A DNA stretch of 12,134 nt from CAZTLE01 sp964614415 (GCA_964614415.1 CAZTLE010000123.1:1-12134); one strand, 5' to 3'. Positions 1-7,871 are shown, counted from the stretch's first letter. Numbers and translations are program-made. Notes: a model not told the origin generated them from the sequence alone.

Positions 1-2162
1 TGGGTCAGAAAGTCCCCGTGGCAACCGTAGGCACTACGCTTTACTCTGCTGAAGGTGAGCCATGGAAGATCAAAAAAGGGAAAATTCGCGGTCAGGAGAG
101 CATGGGAATGATATGTGCCGAGGATGAGCTGGGCTTAGGATCAAGCCATGACGGCATTATGGTATTGGACCCGTCACTGGTTCCAGGTACGCCGGCTTCC
201 GAGGTTTTCGAAATAGAAAATGACAAGATCTTTGAGATCGGTCTTACTCCAAACCGGGCGGATGCCATGAGCCACTGGGGGGTTGCGCGCGATTTGCGAG
301 CAGGACTTCTTCAGCAGGAGATATCACTGGAGCTTATCACTCCGTCAACGATCAATTTCCGGGTAGATAGCCGCATGTTAAAGATCGATGTTGAGGTCGA
401 AGATAATAATCTGGCACCCCGGTATTGCGGGGTGACGATCAGCGGGCTAAAGGTTGAGGAATCTCCAGTCTGGTTGCAAAACCGCCTCAAAGCCATTGGC
501 CTTACTCCGATCAATAATATTGTCGACATCACCAATTATGTCCTTCATGAACTGGGGCAACCGCTGCATGCGTTTGACGCCGTAAAAATTGCTGGGAATG
601 AGGTCAACGTAAAAACACTACCCGGCGGTACTAAATTTACCACACTGGACGGTGTGGAACGCGAACTGCACGAAGAGGACCTGATGATTTGCGATGCCGA
701 AAAGCCCATGTGTATTGCCGGTGTCTTCGGGGGTGAGTTTAGTGGTGTTACCGAGACCACAACCAGTATTTTCCTGGAAAGTGCCTACTTCGATCCGGTA
801 AGCGTGCGAAAAACAGCCAAAAGACATGGTCTTAGCACGGATGCTTCGTTCCGGTTCGAGCGTGGTATAGATCCTAATATTACCGAATACGCTCTAATGC
901 GGGCCGCTATTCTGATCGTAGAAATTGCCGGTGGAGAGATCACAAGTGACATTGTGGATATCTACCCCAAGAAAATTGAAGACCACCAGGTGGTGCTCAC
1001 TTTCGCAAATGCCACGAAACTCATTGGACAGGAGATTCCAAGGGAAACGATCAAACAGATCCTTACGTCTCTTGAAATAAAGATCAATAACGTGACCGAA
1101 TCGGGCATAGGAATGACCATTCCCGCCTATCGAAATGATGTAACCCGCGAAGCAGATGTCATCGAAGAGGTGTTACGCGTTTATGGCTACAACAATATTG
1201 ATTTTACGGAAAAACTGAATGCATCCATTGCATCGCACAAGCCGATCGAGGACCATACACTGCAAAATAGTGCGGCCTCATTGTTGACGGCAAGAGGATT
1301 TCATGAAATGGTCTGCAATTCGCTGACTTCTGAAAAGTACGTTGAATTAACCGAATCCCTAAAGTCCGAACACAACGTGCACATGCTAAATCCGCTGAGC
1401 CAGGACCTGGGTGTAATGCGTCAGTCTTTACTGTTCTCCGGTTTGGAGGCCCTGGCGTATAACAATAACCGGAAGATCTCAAATGTGAAGTTGTTCGAAT
1501 TCGGAAAGACCTATCACAACTATCCCGATGGTCGCGATGAGCAGAAGCACCTCAGCCTTGTGGTTTCAGGTCCAAGAAATGACGACACCTGGACGCAGAG
1601 CACCGGGAAGAGTGATTTCTTTTATTTCAAAGGAGTTGTAACAACACTGCTGGATCGCCTGGGAATTTCAGACTACCAGGAGAAGGGGGTGAAAAGTGAT
1701 ATCTTCTCCGAAGGACTTACTTTTTCAAAGAACAAGAAGAAACTGGTGGATTTCGGAATTGTCCGTAAGAGTATTCTGAAGGCTATGGACGTAGAGGCTG
1801 AAACATTGTATGCCGATTTCAATTGGGACACTATTCTCGAAACGGTTCCTACGGAAAACGTACTGCTAAAACCCATTCCGAGGTTCCCGAATGTGAAACG
1901 TGATTTCGCTCTGTTGATTGATCAGTCTGTTTCTTTTGAAGGACTGAAAGCCGCAGCACTGAAAACGGAAAAGCATCTGCTTAAGGATGTGACACTCTTC
2001 GATGTCTATACGGGAAAAAGTCTTCCTGAAGGTAAGAAATCATACGCCTTAAGCTTCACATTGCAAGACGAAAGAAAGACCCTTACCGATAAGCAGATCG
2101 ATAAGATCATGGGGAAACTTCAGCAGCAATTCGAAAAAGAGTTCGGCGCCACCCTTCGCTAA
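1..2162 (+). CDS. pheT: Phenylalanine--tRNA ligase beta subunit (5'-truncated by window edge)
   Basis: PheT is the beta subunit of the (alpha-beta)2 cytosolic phenylalanyl-tRNA synthetase, which charges tRNA-Phe. The frame is open from base 3 to a TAA at 2160-2162. It reads GQKVPVATVGTTLY before the GTG at 18, so that GTG is internal and not a start. 719 codons are present; the family is about 800 residues, so roughly 80-90 are missing at the N-terminus. Visible parts in order: the C-terminal half of the EMAPII-like tRNA-binding OB domain; the LTPNRADAMSHWGVARDL motif (about nt 240-296); the B3/4 editing domain (about 415-960) with NNIVDITNYV and HAFDA; the RFERGIDP motif (about 852-875); the B5 domain ending in EEVLRVYGYNNI (about 985-1200); and a C-terminal FDX-ACB anticodon-binding domain from RFPNVKRDFALL to the end (about 1880-2159). 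No frameshift is seen. No clear hairpin terminator follows. Confidence 0.97.
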   Translation, partial: GQKVPVATVGTTLYSAEGEPWKIKKGKIRGQESMGMICAEDELGLGSSHDGIMVLDPSLVPGTPASEVFEIENDKIFEIGLTPNRADAMSHWGVARDLRAGLLQQEISLELITPSTINFRVDSRMLKIDVEVEDNNLAPRYCGVTISGLKVEESPVWLQNRLKAIGLTPINNIVDITNYVLHELGQPLHAFDAVKIAGNEVNVKTLPGGTKFTTLDGVERELHEEDLMICDAEKPMCIAGVFGGEFSGVTETTTSIFLESAYFDPVSVRKTAKRHGLSTDASFRFERGIDPNITEYALMRAAILIVEIAGGEITSDIVDIYPKKIEDHQVVLTFANATKLIGQEIPRETIKQILTSLEIKINNVTESGIGMTIPAYRNDVTREADVIEEVLRVYGYNNIDFTEKLNASIASHKPIEDHTLQNSAASLLTARGFHEMVCNSLTSEKYVELTESLKSEHNVHMLNPLSQDLGVMRQSLLFSGLEALAYNNNRKISNVKLFEFGKTYHNYPDGRDEQKHLSLVVSGPRNDDTWTQSTGKSDFFYFKGVVTTLLDRLGISDYQEKGVKSDIFSEGLTFSKNKKKLVDFGIVRKSILKAMDVEAETLYADFNWDTILETVPTENVLLKPIPRFPNVKRDFALLIDQSVSFEGLKAAALKTEKHLLKDVTLFDVYTGKSLPEGKKSYALSFTLQDERKTLTDKQIDKIMGKLQQQFEKEFGATLR

Positions 2163-2186
2163 TTTTTGTCGCTGACGGTCTATCTG

Positions 2187-2218
2187 CTTGCATTGCATTC
2201 GGTTAGTGCGTATTTTTA
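2187..2218 (+). promoter_or_regulatory. Weak candidate Bacteroidota promoter for the 2237 gene
   Basis: CTTG at 2187-2190, a 20-bp spacer, then TATTTTTA at 2211-2218. This loosely matches the Bacteroidota pattern TTTG-N19-21-TAnnTTTG, with one mismatch in each box, and would put the transcript start about 12-15 nt before the ATG at 2237. Read-through from pheT is equally possible. Confidence 0.25.
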
Positions 2219-2236
2219 TGTGCCAAACTGTTTGCT

Positions 2237-2953
2237 ATGATTTCCAGAACTAATATTCACGAAAAACTGACGAAGAGACGTGAAAAACGGATCTCGTCAG
2301 ACTCTATTCTCGCCGAGGTTTCCAACATTTTAGAAAAGAACGAAGAGGAGCGTCAGGCGATTAAAGATCGCATTAGCTCACCTTCCAAAGAGGCTCCGGC
2401 AGCCCTAAAACCCAATCTTCTGAACGGGGAAAATATTTACCATATCGACGATATTAAGTCCATTTGCATTGATTACCGGCTTCGTTTTTTGGATTCCCAT
2501 TTTTTCAAGGGCGACTTTCCCGAAGAAGCGATCACCCGGATTCGTGCGCTGGAAAACAAACACGATACTACGCTATCCGGATTGAAGATCATGGCTCCTT
2601 CCAAGTTGCTCAAGTTGGAAAACGCAGACGATCCGCTATTGTTCGCTCCACTTGGCAATGATTATTATTACCTTATCCATAAATGGGGCAATGACCTGCA
2701 TCCGTTCCGAAAGCTGTTGATGTGGCCCTACAAGTCTTTTGACAACCTCGTGTTCACGGTATTCCTGGTAAGTCTGCTGTTAACAGCTATCACCCCCGTC
2801 CATCTGCTGTCCAAAGTACATGGCATGCAGGAATATGTGCTGCTGTTCCTCTTTATGTTCAAAGCAGTTGGAGGCATTGTACTCTATTATGGTTTTGCCA
2901 AGGGCAAGAACTTCAACACGGCTATCTGGGATAGTAAGTATTACAACGCATAA
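2237..2953 (+). CDS. Unrecognised protein with two C-terminal membrane helices
   Basis: I do not recognise this 238-residue protein as a named family. The N-terminal 60 residues are highly charged and probably helical or coiled-coil (KLTKRREKRISSDS, ILEKNEEERQAIKDR). A soluble middle section (about 65-165) is rich in aromatic and charged residues and includes NDYYYLIHKWGNDLHPFRK. Two hydrophobic helices follow at about 171-191 and 200-220, ending in a short polar tail. There is no signal peptide, so the N-terminal part probably stays in the cytoplasm with the C-terminus anchored in the inner membrane. The ATG at 2237 lies 74 nt after the pheT stop and has no Shine-Dalgarno, which is usual in this phylum. 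The next gene starts only 17 nt downstream, so the two may be co-transcribed. No function can be assigned from sequence. Confidence 0.85.
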   Translation: MISRTNIHEKLTKRREKRISSDSILAEVSNILEKNEEERQAIKDRISSPSKEAPAALKPNLLNGENIYHIDDIKSICIDYRLRFLDSHFFKGDFPEEAITRIRALENKHDTTLSGLKIMAPSKLLKLENADDPLLFAPLGNDYYYLIHKWGNDLHPFRKLLMWPYKSFDNLVFTVFLVSLLLTAITPVHLLSKVHGMQEYVLLFLFMFKAVGGIVLYYGFAKGKNFNTAIWDSKYYNA

Positions 2954-2970
2954 TAACTAATTAGTACAGA

Positions 2971-3783
2971 TTGGGATCAAAATTCTATTGGGCTTATACT
3001 CTCCTATTCTTTTTAGGATCGATTCTAAACGCTCAAAATTATAACGAAGTAGTTGAGAAAATTCGAGCTAAGAACGGAATCAGTGAAATGATAACGTATA
3101 AAGTGGATGTTTCAACGGGTGATAGCCTGCTAATAGATCATAATTGGTATAGGCCTGATGGACAGTTATTAAAAGATGTTCGATATAATGATGAAGGAAC
3201 AGAAAGATATCGTTATGATCTGACGTATGATGAAAATGGATTTCTGAAAGAACAAAAGGGGTATAAGTTCGGTGAACTCAGCACGGTCCTTAGTTATGTT
3301 TACGATAAAGTTGGAAATAGAACACAAAACCTTCAGCATAGTCCTGACGGAAAATTATTAATTCACCAAAAAAGGATCTTTGACGAAAAGGGGCAAAATA
3401 CCGAATTGTACAACCGAAACAGAGATAACGGCACTTTTTACAAGGCTGCTACATATGAATATAACAGCGAAGGAAAATACTCCAGGACCTATTACTATAA
3501 TGACGCTGAACAGCTTGTTCGAATTTCCGAAAGTAAACACCAGCGTACCAAGAAAGGTTATCGCGTTAAGATATATGAGACCTTAGGCAATCAGCGCCGT
3601 TCGCTAATTTTGATAAACTCTTATAACGACCAGGGTTTGATTCTTGAACGGAACAGACTTTCCAGAAAGGAGCGATTAGTTTATACATATGACAATGACG
3701 GGAACCTTATCGAAGAAGTCTCTTATAGTAACGATATACCGTCGAGTATGTTGAAATATGTCTATAGCAAATTTGGCGAATAG
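2971..3783 (+). CDS. Exported YD-repeat-like protein with TTG start
   Basis: A 270-residue secreted or periplasmic protein of unknown role. The start is TTG at 2971: an in-frame TAG lies at 2962-2964, and the first ATG falls only at codon 41, after the signal peptide. The N-terminus (MGSKFYWAYTLLFFLGSILNAQ) is a good signal peptide with likely cleavage after NA, before QNYNE. The rest is made of degenerate 20-25 residue units of the form Y-D/N-x-x-G-x-L/N, such as TYDENGFLKEQ, VYDKVGNRT, IFDEKGQNTEL, EYNSEGKYSR, SYNDQGLILE and TYDNDGNLIEE. These resemble YD/RHS-type beta-strand repeats, but the protein has no RHS core or toxin tip. Sampled lines are about 32-50% GC, mostly 32-38%, clearly more AT-rich than neighbours. 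It sits 17 nt behind the 2237 gene. The low GC suggests separate ancestry, but repeat-biased composition could also explain it. Confidence 0.82.
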   Translation: MGSKFYWAYTLLFFLGSILNAQNYNEVVEKIRAKNGISEMITYKVDVSTGDSLLIDHNWYRPDGQLLKDVRYNDEGTERYRYDLTYDENGFLKEQKGYKFGELSTVLSYVYDKVGNRTQNLQHSPDGKLLIHQKRIFDEKGQNTELYNRNRDNGTFYKAATYEYNSEGKYSRTYYYNDAEQLVRISESKHQRTKKGYRVKIYETLGNQRRSLILINSYNDQGLILERNRLSRKERLVYTYDNDGNLIEEVSYSNDIPSSMLKYVYSKFGE

Positions 3784-3810
3784 CATTCATTCAATACTTT
3801 GTGTTTTCAT

Positions 3811-3818
3811 TACCTTTG
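3811..3818 (+). promoter_or_regulatory. -7 box for the FkbM methyltransferase gene
   Basis: TACCTTTG is an exact match to the Bacteroidota -7 consensus TAnnTTTG and lies 22 nt before the ATG at 3840, giving a very short leader. No TTTG is visible 19-21 bp upstream, so the -33 element is weak or absent. Confidence 0.5.
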
Positions 3819-3839
3819 CCCTCGTTTGAATTTTGTTGA

Positions 3840-4565
3840 ATGAAAATCAAAATCCTTCGTTTCCTGAGTAGCATCGGATTTCCGGTACGACCTATCCTGC
3901 GCTATTTCAAGCCGTTCCTTCTGGAACGTATCAAGATCGTGCGACACCACCGGATTGATACACTACTTGATATTGGTGCCAATGCGGGACAGTACTCCAT
4001 GCTGATGCGAACCCTAAAATACAAGGGACGAATTATTTCATTCGAACCGCTTTCTACAGCATTTGCAAGGCTTCAGAAGAATTCGGGTGCCGATAAGAAC
4101 TGGACCATCAATAATTTCGCTCTGGGCGACAAAGCAGAAATGGCAACCATAAATGTTTCCGAAAACTCCTTCAGTAGCTCTCTGCTGGATATCAAGCAGG
4201 CCCATGTGGAAAGTGCTCCGGAATCCAACTATACCCATACCGAAGAGATTGAAGTAAAAACACTAGATGACGTATTTTCACAGTTCTGTTCGGAAAAAGA
4301 CCGGGTCATGGTGAAAATTGACACCCAGGGCTTCGAAAAAAATGTGATCGACGGTGCTGCAAAGAGTCTTTCAAAAGTGACACTGTTACAGCTTGAAATG
4401 TCACTGGTCGAATTGTATGAAAATGAAATGCTCTTCGATGAGATGGTCGCCTATCTTAAAGAACGGGGGTTTACGCTTATTTCCCTGGAGCCCGGTTTCA
4501 GTAATCCAAATTCAGGAGAACTACTTCAGGTAGATGGTATCTTTGTCAATGAATCGATGAATTGA
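3840..4565 (+). CDS. FkbM family SAM-dependent methyltransferase
   Basis: A 241-residue Class I methyltransferase of the FkbM type (PF05050 family), which O-methylates sugars or small secondary metabolites. The physiological substrate here is unknown. Visible parts: an amphipathic basic N-terminus (1-35); SAM motif I LDIGANAGQYS at about 43-53; an acidic residue ending strand 2 in ISFEPLS (E69); NFALGDKAE at about 92-100; and the family-typical VKIDTQGFEKNVIDGA at about 158-173 (D161). The length is normal and no key motif is lost. There is no glycosyltransferase or polysaccharide cluster around it, so it looks like a stand-alone gene. It ends in ATGAATTGA, and the last bases of the ORF already belong to the inverted repeat that follows. 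It is convergent with the ABC-F gene. Confidence 0.9.
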   Translation: MKIKILRFLSSIGFPVRPILRYFKPFLLERIKIVRHHRIDTLLDIGANAGQYSMLMRTLKYKGRIISFEPLSTAFARLQKNSGADKNWTINNFALGDKAEMATINVSENSFSSSLLDIKQAHVESAPESNYTHTEEIEVKTLDDVFSQFCSEKDRVMVKIDTQGFEKNVIDGAAKSLSKVTLLQLEMSLVELYENEMLFDEMVAYLKERGFTLISLEPGFSNPNSGELLQVDGIFVNESMN

Positions 4566-4681
4566 TTTGAAGATGCCTCGATTTGAAGATGGTCCGATTT
4601 GAAGATGGTCCGATTTGAAAATTAATCAATTGAGAAATCTTCAAATTGACTCATTGAAAAATTATCACATCTTCAAATCAA
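4562..4681. repeat. 16-bp direct repeat array with 14-bp perfect inverted repeat between convergent genes
   Basis: Four head-to-tail 16-mers: 4564-4579 GATTTGAAGATGCCTC, 4580-4595 and 4596-4611 both GATTTGAAGATGGTCC, and 4612-4627, which keeps only GATTTGAA plus drifted sequence. Two inverted copies of the core follow, at about 4637-4648 (AATCTTCAAATT) and 4668-4681. TTGATTTGAAGATG at 4562-4575 and CATCTTCAAATCAA at 4668-4681 are perfect reverse complements. The block fills the whole gap between fkbM (+) and the ABC-F gene (-), so it could fold as a large hairpin and act as a bidirectional transcription barrier. That function is inference. Confidence 0.85.
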
Positions 4682-4688
4682 GAAATCA

Positions 4689-6314
4689 TTACACCCCTAC
4701 CATATACATTTTGTTGCGAAGCTCCTTGATCTTAGGATCGCTCATGTATTCTTCAAATGTGAGATAGCGATCTATCACCCCGGAAGGCGTCAATTCGATC
4801 ACCCTGTTACCCGCAGTTTGTGCAATCTCATGGTCATGCGTTGTAAATATGATGGTCCCTTTGAAATTCTTAAGTGAGTTATTCAGAGCCGTAATCGATT
4901 CCAGGTCCAGGTGGTTGGTTGGTTCGTCCAGCATCAGAACATTCGCACGGATCATCATCATACGGCTCAGCATACAACGCACCTTCTCACCTCCTGATAG
5001 TACATCAGACATCTTCAGAGCTTCATCACCACTAAACAACATCTTTCCGAGGAAACCTCGAAGGTATACCTCCTCACGCTCTTCTTCGGTAGTCGCCCAT
5101 TGTCGTAACCAGTCAACCAGGGATTGCTCGTTCTCGAAGAACTCCTGGTTGTCCAACGGCAGGTAGCTTTGGGTAGTCGTTACCCCCCAACGGAACTCCC
5201 CTGAGTCGGGCTTCCGGTTGCCATTGACGATCTCGTAAAACGCGGTCGTCGCCCGTGAATCCCTGGAATAAAGAACCACTTTATCCTTCTTATCCAGATT
5301 GATGTCTATATTACTGAAGAGCATTTCTCCGTCCAAAGAAGCTGACAAGCCTTCTACGTTCAATATCTGATCACCGGCTTCCCGCTCGCGATCAAAAATG
5401 ATGGCAGGATAGCGACGACTGGAAGGCCGTATTTCCTCTACGTTCAGTTTTTCCAGCATTTTCTTTCGGGAAGTGGCCTGTTTCGATTTAGCAACGTTTG
5501 CACTAAAACGCGAGATAAACTCCTGCAGTTCTTTGCGCTTTTCCTCCGCCTTTTTGTTTTGCTGTGCACGCTGACGGGCTGCCAACTGACTACTTTCATA
5601 CCAAAAGGTATAGTTTCCACTGTAGTGATTGATCTTTCCGAAGTCAATATCACTAACATGCGTACAGACCGAATCCAGGAAGTGTCGGTCGTGAGAAACA
5701 ACGATCACACAGTTGTCGTAGTTGGCCAGGAAGTTCTCAAGCCAATTGATGGTTTCATAATCCAGGTCGTTGGTAGGCTCATCCATGATAAGCACATCCG
5801 GATTTCCGAAAAGGGCCTGTGCAAGCAACACTCTCACTTTTTGCTTTCCGTCCAGATCACCCATTGAAGTATAGTGCAATTCTTCCTTGATCCCAAGGTT
5901 GGAAAGCAGGGCGGCCGCATCGCTATCGGCGTTCCAGCCATCCATTTCTTCGAACTGCACCTGCAACTCCCCTATCTTTTCAGCATTCTCATCGGAGTAA
6001 TCCTCGTACAATTTGTCGATTTGGGTCTTTATATCGAATAGCTCTTTATTCCCGCGAACCACAGTTTCCAGTACCATGTACTCATCAAATGCATTGTGAT
6101 TCTGCTCCAAAACGGACATACGTTTTCCGGGTTCCAGGTGTACATGACCCGAAGTGGGTTCTTTCTTTCCGGAAAGTATCTTTAAGAACGTGGATTTTCC
6201 CGAACCGTTTGCACCAATAATCCCGTAGCAATTACCCTGTACGAACTTGGTGTTTACTTCATCAAACAAAACACGTTTGCCGAATTGAACCGATAGGTTA
6301 GATACTGAAAGCAT
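4689..6314 (-). CDS. ABC-F family ATPase (YbiT-like) with one degenerate ATP site
   Basis: Soluble protein with two ATP-binding domains and no membrane segments. ABC-F proteins bind the ribosome near the E site and modulate translation. The start is taken at ATG 6314 (MLSVSNLSVQFGKRVLF, 541 residues). A longer reading from 6356 would begin upstream of the likely promoter box at 6344-6351. NBD1: Walker A GANGSGKST (34-42); the signature position reads LDGKQK (154-159) instead of LSGGEK; Walker B VLIMDEPTND (174-183) with E179; switch VSHDRHF (H208). Interdomain linker about 240-315, with the RFSANVAKSKQATSRKK motif typical of the family. NBD2: Walker A is absent (VVLYSRDSRATTA at about 346-358), but signature LSGGEK (439-444), Walker B VLMLDEPTNHLD (459-470) and H493 are intact. 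So one composite ATP site is complete and the other is degenerate. Overall sequence resembles E. coli YbiT from memory. Convergent with fkbM and divergent from the 6471 gene. Confidence 0.95.
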   Translation of the reverse strand: MLSVSNLSVQFGKRVLFDEVNTKFVQGNCYGIIGANGSGKSTFLKILSGKKEPTSGHVHLEPGKRMSVLEQNHNAFDEYMVLETVVRGNKELFDIKTQIDKLYEDYSDENAEKIGELQVQFEEMDGWNADSDAAALLSNLGIKEELHYTSMGDLDGKQKVRVLLAQALFGNPDVLIMDEPTNDLDYETINWLENFLANYDNCVIVVSHDRHFLDSVCTHVSDIDFGKINHYSGNYTFWYESSQLAARQRAQQNKKAEEKRKELQEFISRFSANVAKSKQATSRKKMLEKLNVEEIRPSSRRYPAIIFDREREAGDQILNVEGLSASLDGEMLFSNIDINLDKKDKVVLYSRDSRATTAFYEIVNGNRKPDSGEFRWGVTTTQSYLPLDNQEFFENEQSLVDWLRQWATTEEEREEVYLRGFLGKMLFSGDEALKMSDVLSGGEKVRCMLSRMMMIRANVLMLDEPTNHLDLESITALNNSLKNFKGTIIFTTHDHEIAQTAGNRVIELTPSGVIDRYLTFEEYMSDPKIKELRNKMYMVGV

Positions 6315-6343
6315 AGCTTTGTATTCTTTTTTTAAATTTGGCG

Positions 6344-6351
6344 CAAAAGTA
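6344..6351 (-). promoter_or_regulatory. -7 box for the ABC-F gene
   Basis: On the minus strand this reads TACTTTTG, an exact TAnnTTTG match, 29 nt upstream of ATG 6314. It lies inside the longer alternative reading from 6356, which argues that 6314 is the true start. The -33 element is poor (TTTC about 20 bp upstream). Confidence 0.5.
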
Positions 6352-6433
6352 GCCAATAAAGCCTGATTGAAGAAACATTCGGCTTTTAAATTCTTTTAAC
6401 GAGTAATTAACAGAAAACCCCATAAACCTCTGT

Positions 6434-6441
6434 TATTTTTG
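6434..6441 (+). promoter_or_regulatory. -7 box for the 6471 lipoprotein gene
   Basis: TATTTTTG is an exact TAnnTTTG match. Transcription would begin at about 6446-6449, on top of the ATG at 6447. This favours the ATG at 6471, which directly precedes the lipoprotein signal peptide. No clear TTTG is seen 19-21 bp upstream. Confidence 0.5.
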
Positions 6442-6470
6442 CGAATATGCGAGCTGAGCCTAATGTGTGT

Positions 6471-7871
6471 ATGATTAAGCAACTACTTTATCTTTTAACC
6501 ATAACAGCTCTTATTTCCTGCCAGGGACCCACTGGCAGCGATTCCGTTATTACCTGGATCGGAGGAGAAATTGTCAACCCTAAGCACGACTACGTTATTG
6601 TATTCAAGGACGAATGTGTAATGGATACGGTACCGCTGAACGATCAAAACTACTTCATGTTTGAAGGAGTTGATCTGAAAGAAGGTCTTTATTCGTTCCA
6701 GCACCATGAATACCAGGTCTTTTATGTGGAGCCCGGTGATAGCATTATGTTGAGGGTTAACACGGTGGATTTTGATGAATCTCTTACCTACAGCGGCAAA
6801 GGTGCATCAAAGAACAATTTCCTCATCGAAATGTTCCTTCTTAACGAGAACGAGAATGTCCTGATGCCTGACATGTATCTTTTAACGCCGGCCCAGTTTG
6901 AATCTAAAATGGACTCCTTAAAAGCAATCCGAACCAACATATACAAAGGATTTGTGAGCAAGGATAAGCCTTCAAAAAAGTTTGACGAAATAGCTAAGGC
7001 CAGTATCGAATACGATTTCTACTCGAAGAAAGAAATGTATACGGCGGCCACGGCAACCAAGAAGTTTCCGGAGGGCATTACCTTTCCTGAAGACTTTTAT
7101 AGCTACCGGGAGACTATTGATTTCGGTAATGAAAACCTAAGGTCCTATTATCCATACTATCGTTTTCTGAATCGCTACTTTGACAATCTGGCCCATAAGA
7201 AATGCGGTCATGATAAATACCTGGATCGTTATTCCTACAAGCACTGCACTTATAAAATGGCTATTATCGACAGCATGATTACCGATGATATGCTTAAGCA
7301 GAATATGTTCCGTACCACGACAGGACGATATTTGCTGAACGCAAGGAATCCAAAGAATATGGAGGCAATGCTCAACAAGTTCCTGGAAATGAACCCCAAC
7401 AAACAGCATCAGCGGGAAATCACGGAACTGGCCACGGCAACTATGAATCTAACGGCCGGAAAACAGATTCCGAATGTGATGTTGCGCACTACCGACAATA
7501 CGATCAAGGATCTTCACAGTGTAATCAATAGATCCAGTGTGCTTTATTTCTGGTCATCGCAATCGGTGAAACATTATAAAAACATTCATGCCAAGGCATA
7601 CCAGTTGCAGGAGCAGTACCCTCAATACGACTTTATAGGCATCAACACGGATACCAACTTCGGAAAATGGGATGGTATTGTGAAGTCCGGAGGGTATCAC
7701 ATCCAGCGAGAGTTCCAATTCGATGACATCGATGAGGCTGAGAAGAAGCTGGTCATAAACTGGGTGAATAAAGCGATCATCGTTGATGACGATGGCACCA
7801 TCCTAGAAGGAAATACCAACCTGTTCAATCGCTATATCGACACGCAACTAGCGCAGCATAGTAATCAGTAG
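6471..7871 (+). CDS. Lipoprotein with cysteine-free thioredoxin-like C-terminal domain
   Basis: A 466-residue envelope lipoprotein. Start chosen at ATG 6471: MIKQLLYLLTITALISCQG is a typical lipoprotein signal peptide with the lipidated Cys at 17. The in-frame ATG at 6447 would add eight polar residues before it and lies at the predicted transcript start. After the signal comes an N-terminal beta-rich region (about 25-120) resembling the DUF4369-type domain that precedes TlpA-like domains in Bacteroidota, with DYVIVFKDECVMDTVPL and VEPGDSIMLRVN. A long helical middle section (about 120-325) is rich in Tyr and Lys. A thioredoxin/AhpC-TSA-like C-terminal domain starts at about GKQIPNVMLRTTDN (about 328). 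Where TlpA proteins have FWATWCxxC, this one reads YFWSSQSVKHYKN, so both redox cysteines are missing. Disulfide chemistry is therefore unlikely; a structural or binding role is inferred. Its stop codon lies inside the first heptamer of the repeat that follows. Confidence 0.85.
   Translation: MIKQLLYLLTITALISCQGPTGSDSVITWIGGEIVNPKHDYVIVFKDECVMDTVPLNDQNYFMFEGVDLKEGLYSFQHHEYQVFYVEPGDSIMLRVNTVDFDESLTYSGKGASKNNFLIEMFLLNENENVLMPDMYLLTPAQFESKMDSLKAIRTNIYKGFVSKDKPSKKFDEIAKASIEYDFYSKKEMYTAATATKKFPEGITFPEDFYSYRETIDFGNENLRSYYPYYRFLNRYFDNLAHKKCGHDKYLDRYSYKHCTYKMAIIDSMITDDMLKQNMFRTTTGRYLLNARNPKNMEAMLNKFLEMNPNKQHQREITELATATMNLTAGKQIPNVMLRTTDNTIKDLHSVINRSSVLYFWSSQSVKHYKNIHAKAYQLQEQYPQYDFIGINTDTNFGKWDGIVKSGGYHIQREFQFDDIDEAEKKLVINWVNKAIIVDDDGTILEGNTNLFNRYIDTQLAQHSNQ

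Noticed and set aside
1204..1482. Minus-strand frame opposite pheT
   Set aside because: Antisense shadow of conserved pheT codons with no promoter or protein family signal.
2971..3783. RHS/polymorphic toxin
   Set aside because: YD-like repeats are present but there is no RHS core (DPxGL-type) motif, no C-terminal toxin domain and no immunity gene.
4562..4681. Possible terminal repeats of an insertion sequence or MITE
   Set aside because: The arms are internal tandem units, there are no target-site duplications, and no transposase is present. The tandem structure explains the inverted repeat better.
5444..5701. Overlapping frames inside the ABC-F gene on both strands
   Set aside because: Out-of-frame shadows of a well-supported coding sequence, with no initiation context or domain.
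6447..6470. Upstream ATG extending the lipoprotein by eight residues
   Set aside because: It would bury the signal peptide behind polar residues and sits at the predicted transcription start.
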